64,000 nucleotides of DNA from Hutsoniella sourekii ATCC 700629 (GTDB lineage: Bacteria; Bacillota; Bacilli; Lactobacillales; Aerococcaceae). Of the stretch, positions 61,437 to 64,000 are shown piece by piece. Within the stretch, counting starts at the first letter, position 1. Every line of letters starts with the position of its first letter. The DNA is taken from positions 1 to 64,000 of the forward strand of contig NZ_JADD01000010.1 of the NCBI RefSeq assembly GCF_000518205.1, given 5' to 3'. The position numbers were made by a program, and so were the translations under genes. A model generated the notes under the pieces. It had not been told where the DNA came from and did no database searches. It saw only the letters and a list, made by a program, of their open reading frames with translations.

Positions 61437-62324
61437 ATGAGAGAAATCAAGAAAATTGGTGTAATTGGTGCAGGATCGATGGGAGCGGGTATTGCTAACG
61501 TCTTTGCCAACAATGGCTACCAAGTTGTTTTGCGCGATATCAAGGATGAGTTTGTTCAAGGTGGTCTTGACCGAATTGATAAATTCCTATCTGGAAGTGT
61601 TAAGCGAGGCAAAATGTCCGAAGAAGATAAACAAGAGGTTCTTGGACGTATCCAAGGCACTACCGACTTACAAGATTTCAAAGATGTAGACTTTGTTGTT
61701 GAAGCGGTTATTGAGAAGATGGACTTGAAACAAGAAGTCTTCAAGGAAGTTGAAGGAATTGTAGCTGAAGATGTCATTCTTGCAACCAACACTTCTTCAT
61801 TATCCATCACTGAAATTGCTAATGCTTTAGAAGATCCAGGTCGTTTTGCGGGGATGCACTTCTTCAACCCAGCTCAAGTGATGAAGTTAGTAGAGGTTAT
61901 CTATGGTTATGAAACACGTGACGAAACAGTTGAAGCGGTCCTTAAATTAGCTGAATCAATTGGTAAGCAAACCGTTACTGTTCGTAAAGACTCACCAGGA
62001 TTCATTGTTAACCGGATCATGATTCCTCAATTTATTGAAGCAATTAAGGTCTTAGAAGAAGGAATTGCTTCTCCAGAAGATATCGATAAAGCCATGCGTT
62101 ATGGATTAAATCACCCAATGGGATCCTTTGAATTACAAGACTACGCCGGGGTAGATATTGGTTACTTCGTTATGGAATACTTCGAGAAAGAATTCGGTGA
62201 GGATCGTTGGACACCACCTGTATTGATGAAGAATATGATGCGTGCGGGCCGCTTTGGTAAGAAGGCCGGTAAAGGATTCTATGATTATGATGAAGATGGC
62301 AATCAATTACCATCTAACCGCTAA
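61437..62324 (+). CDS. 3-hydroxyacyl-CoA (3-hydroxybutyryl-CoA) dehydrogenase
   Basis: Stand-alone dehydrogenase of 295 residues. It has the NAD motif IGVIGAGSMGAGIANVF, NTSSLSITEIA, the catalytic His in GMHFFNPAQVMKLVEVI and its Glu partner, then KDSPGFIVNRI. It interconverts 3-hydroxyacyl-CoA and 3-ketoacyl-CoA, the step between the crotonases and thiolase of this cluster. Size and sequence resemble Hbd of butyrate-forming clostridia and PaaH/FadB2-type enzymes. First gene of an operon with acyl-CoA dehydrogenase and a crotonase. Confidence 0.92.
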   Translation: MREIKKIGVIGAGSMGAGIANVFANNGYQVVLRDIKDEFVQGGLDRIDKFLSGSVKRGKMSEEDKQEVLGRIQGTTDLQDFKDVDFVVEAVIEKMDLKQEVFKEVEGIVAEDVILATNTSSLSITEIANALEDPGRFAGMHFFNPAQVMKLVEVIYGYETRDETVEAVLKLAESIGKQTVTVRKDSPGFIVNRIMIPQFIEAIKVLEEGIASPEDIDKAMRYGLNHPMGSFELQDYAGVDIGYFVMEYFEKEFGEDRWTPPVLMKNMMRAGRFGKKAGKGFYDYDEDGNQLPSNR

Positions 62325-62341
62325 TAGAGGAGGATAAACTG

Positions 62342-63559
62342 ATGGCAAAACAAGCAAGAGCAGATTTAGATTTTGAAGCTGGAAAAGTATTTCACGCAGA
62401 CTTATATGACTTTGCAGAGGTCTTGACTGACGGCGAAAAAGAAGTGATTCGGGAATTAGAAGAAGTGCTAGCGCGTGATTTATATCCTACGCTAGATGAT
62501 GCTTGGGATAAGGCTGAGTTTCCTCTTGAAGAGATGCAGAAGGTAATTGACCTGCGCTTGATGGATGATCCGCGTCTATTAGAAGGTCGCGAGAATGGGA
62601 TGATTTCAGAGTACTTCCGTGGCTTTAGAGCTTACACGATTGCTAAGACAGACCCGGTACTAGGGACCTTCTATACATCTAATGCTGGTCTCTTCCATGA
62701 ATGTGTGCGTCTAGGCGGCTCGCAAGAGCAAATTGAGAAGTTAATGCCAGGAGTCTTATCATGGGAAGGTAAGGGTGTTCTTGCCATGACTGAGCCAGAT
62801 CATGGTTCTGATATTGCCGGTGGTATGGCAGCTACTGCTAAACGTGAAGGTGATGAGTGGATCCTTAACGGGCACAAGAAATGGATCGGTGGCGGTACCT
62901 TATCCAAATGGCACGCCTTCTTTGCTCGTGATGTGGATGATAATCAAGTTAAGATGTTCTTTGTTGAACGCGAGAGTGAAGGTGTCACAACCTTTGTAAC
63001 ACCACAAAAAGCCTTCTTTAGAGCGATGCCAAATGCGGAAATTATTTATGAAAATGTCCGTGTACCAGAATCTCAACGGGCACAAAATGTTAATTCATGG
63101 AAAGATGCGGCTAATATTTTAAGAAATACTCGCTCAGACGTTGCCTGGTTATTAGCAGGAGCTACAGCCGGAGCATTCGAAGCAGCCTTGAAGTATGTGC
63201 GTGAACGTGAACAGTTCGGCAAGCCAATTGCTGGATTCCAATTAATCCAGGAGAAGTTAGCTCGGATGGCTATGAACTCTCAAGCAACCTTGGCTATTGC
63301 CTTCCGTCTAGCCCAACAACAAGAAGAAGGAATTTACCGTGAGGAAGCTTCTTCAATGGCTAAGATGCATAATGGACTAAGAGCTCGTGAGAATGCTGCT
63401 CTAGCCCGAGAAGTATGTGGAGGTAACGGTATTCTTCTTAAATATGACGTTCCTCGCTTCATGGCTGATATTGAAGGTATGTACACTTATGAAGGAACTC
63501 ACGAGGTTAACTCATTAATCATTGGTCGTTACTATACAGGCCAACAAGCCTTTATTTAA
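62342..63559 (+). CDS. Acyl-CoA dehydrogenase, glutaryl-CoA dehydrogenase-like branch
   Basis: FAD-dependent acyl-CoA dehydrogenase of 405 residues. Flavin and substrate loops are AMTEPDHGSDIAGG and KKWIGGGTLSKWH. The C-terminal domain has REREQFGKPIAGFQLIQEKLA, VCGGNGILLKYDVPRFMADIEG, and catalytic Glu in YTYEGTHEVNSLIIGR. The position of this Glu and the YEGTHE pattern resemble glutaryl-CoA dehydrogenases. Substrate could be a short-chain or dicarboxyl acyl-CoA. It needs an electron acceptor such as ETF, not encoded inside the window. AGGAGG before the ATG. Confidence 0.88.
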   Translation: MAKQARADLDFEAGKVFHADLYDFAEVLTDGEKEVIRELEEVLARDLYPTLDDAWDKAEFPLEEMQKVIDLRLMDDPRLLEGRENGMISEYFRGFRAYTIAKTDPVLGTFYTSNAGLFHECVRLGGSQEQIEKLMPGVLSWEGKGVLAMTEPDHGSDIAGGMAATAKREGDEWILNGHKKWIGGGTLSKWHAFFARDVDDNQVKMFFVERESEGVTTFVTPQKAFFRAMPNAEIIYENVRVPESQRAQNVNSWKDAANILRNTRSDVAWLLAGATAGAFEAALKYVREREQFGKPIAGFQLIQEKLARMAMNSQATLAIAFRLAQQQEEGIYREEASSMAKMHNGLRARENAALAREVCGGNGILLKYDVPRFMADIEGMYTYEGTHEVNSLIIGRYYTGQQAFI

Positions 63560-63585
63560 AGTAGCCTAGTTGATAGGAGGATATA

Positions 63586-64000
63586 ATGTCTCAACAAGTT
63601 GTTCTCAAAGAAATTAAAGACGGTATTGCAACACTAACAATTAATAGACCCAAGGCCTTGAACGCCTTAAATCACGATGTCATTAATCAATTAGAAGCGG
63701 CTTTTGATGAAGTAGTGGAAGATGATCAAGTCCAAGCGGTAGTTCTCCGTGGATCAGGAGATCGTGCCTTTGTAGCCGGAGCTGACTTAAAATTCTTTGT
63801 TGAAAATGTTAAAGCTGGCACAACGAAGAAAATTGTGGAATTTACCGCTCAAGGGCATGACTTATTCCGTCGCATGGAAACGTCACCTAAGTTAACGATC
63901 GCGGTAGTAGATGGCCTTTCACTAGGGGGTGGCTCTGAGATCGCTCTAGCTCAACAAGCCATTATTGCTACTGAGAAGGGGTCGTTCGGTTTTCCAGAGT
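63586..64000 (+). CDS. Enoyl-CoA hydratase/isomerase, 3' part outside window
   Basis: ATG 63586, preceded by TAGGAGG, opens 138 codons to the right edge without a stop. They read as a crotonase: LTINRPKALNALN, the oxyanion segment FVAGADLKFF and GLSLGGGSEIALAQQ with the first catalytic Glu. The last visible residues, SFGFPE, carry the second. It is 26 bp behind the acyl-CoA dehydrogenase gene and clearly in the same operon. About 120 residues are cut off. Confidence 0.9.
   Translation, partial: MSQQVVLKEIKDGIATLTINRPKALNALNHDVINQLEAAFDEVVEDDQVQAVVLRGSGDRAFVAGADLKFFVENVKAGTTKKIVEFTAQGHDLFRRMETSPKLTIAVVDGLSLGGGSEIALAQQAIIATEKGSFGFPE

Noticed and set aside
1-64000. CRISPR arrays, tRNA or rRNA genes, intact transposases
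   Set aside because: No regularly spaced repeats, cloverleaf-like sequences, ribosomal RNA blocks or DDE transposase motifs were found on either strand by reading.

Overview
The window reads as a chromosomal segment of a low-GC Gram-positive bacterium of the Lactobacillales. Pointers are the strong AGGAGG ribosome sites, PRD-type PTS regulators, phosphoketolase, a stand-alone GcvH-like lipoyl protein, CcpA (cre)-like sites and an HcrAB-type reductase pair. Genus cannot be fixed from sequence alone; a family such as Aerococcaceae or Carnobacteriaceae is plausible but is inference. No tRNA, rRNA, CRISPR array or intact transposase was seen.

Layout. 1-446: edge of an unidentified leftward gene, integrase-arm-like repeats and a gene remnant before a terminator. 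447-3591: metallo-beta-lactamase-fold hydrolase, GcvH-like protein, HAD phosphatase, 6-phosphofructokinase. 3657-8775: AT-rich fructose-family PTS operon (PRD regulator, EIIA, EIIB, EIIC) ending in a GatZ/KbaZ-like protein. 8927-10924: transketolase, with visibly different codon use. 11046-13845: class II aldolase, triosephosphate-isomerase homologue, YjbQ-family protein, SDR. 13893-21824: galactitol-family PTS, two zinc polyol(-phosphate) dehydrogenases, RpiB, two ribulose-phosphate-epimerase family proteins, a SorC regulator and a transaldolase-like protein. 21878-24700: DeoR(B. subtilis)-type SorC regulator divergent from an aldo/keto reductase and DeoC. 24939-30775: complete sorbitol (glucitol) PTS operon. 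30792-31673: IS-end-like hairpin and a decayed SDR pseudogene. 31853-38695: LysR, two FMN reductases (one fused to FMN_bind and a fumarate-reductase-like flavoprotein), YdiB-like quinate/shikimate dehydrogenase, MFS permease, type I dehydroquinase. 38789-44677: CitMHS-type transporter, Cof phosphatase, SorC regulator, phosphoketolase. 44791-49059: CutC, NagA, an unrecognised TIM-barrel-like protein, GlcNAc-type PTS. 49284-64000: a large CoA-linked acid metabolism cluster (FabK-like, two crotonases, FabG-like, GntP permease, CoA-transferase, thiolase, acyl-CoA ligase, PucR-like regulator, 3-hydroxyacyl-CoA dehydrogenase, acyl-CoA dehydrogenase).

How it works together. Sugars and polyols enter by PTS as phosphates, are oxidised to ketose phosphates, interconverted by RpiB/Rpe/TIM-like enzymes and cleaved by aldolases, transaldolase/transketolase or phosphoketolase. 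A TGACAAA half-site occurs both at the second dehydrogenase promoter and in a perfect dyad on the phosphoketolase promoter, each next to a closely related SorC regulator, which suggests one pentulose-phosphate regulon. Two systems stand out: (1) a putative quinate/shikimate reduction module, in which shikimate (an alpha,beta-unsaturated acid) would be the electron sink of an HcrB-type enoate reductase; (2) a CoA-dependent short-chain acid pathway, unusual for a lactic acid bacterium, carrying several cre-like sites.
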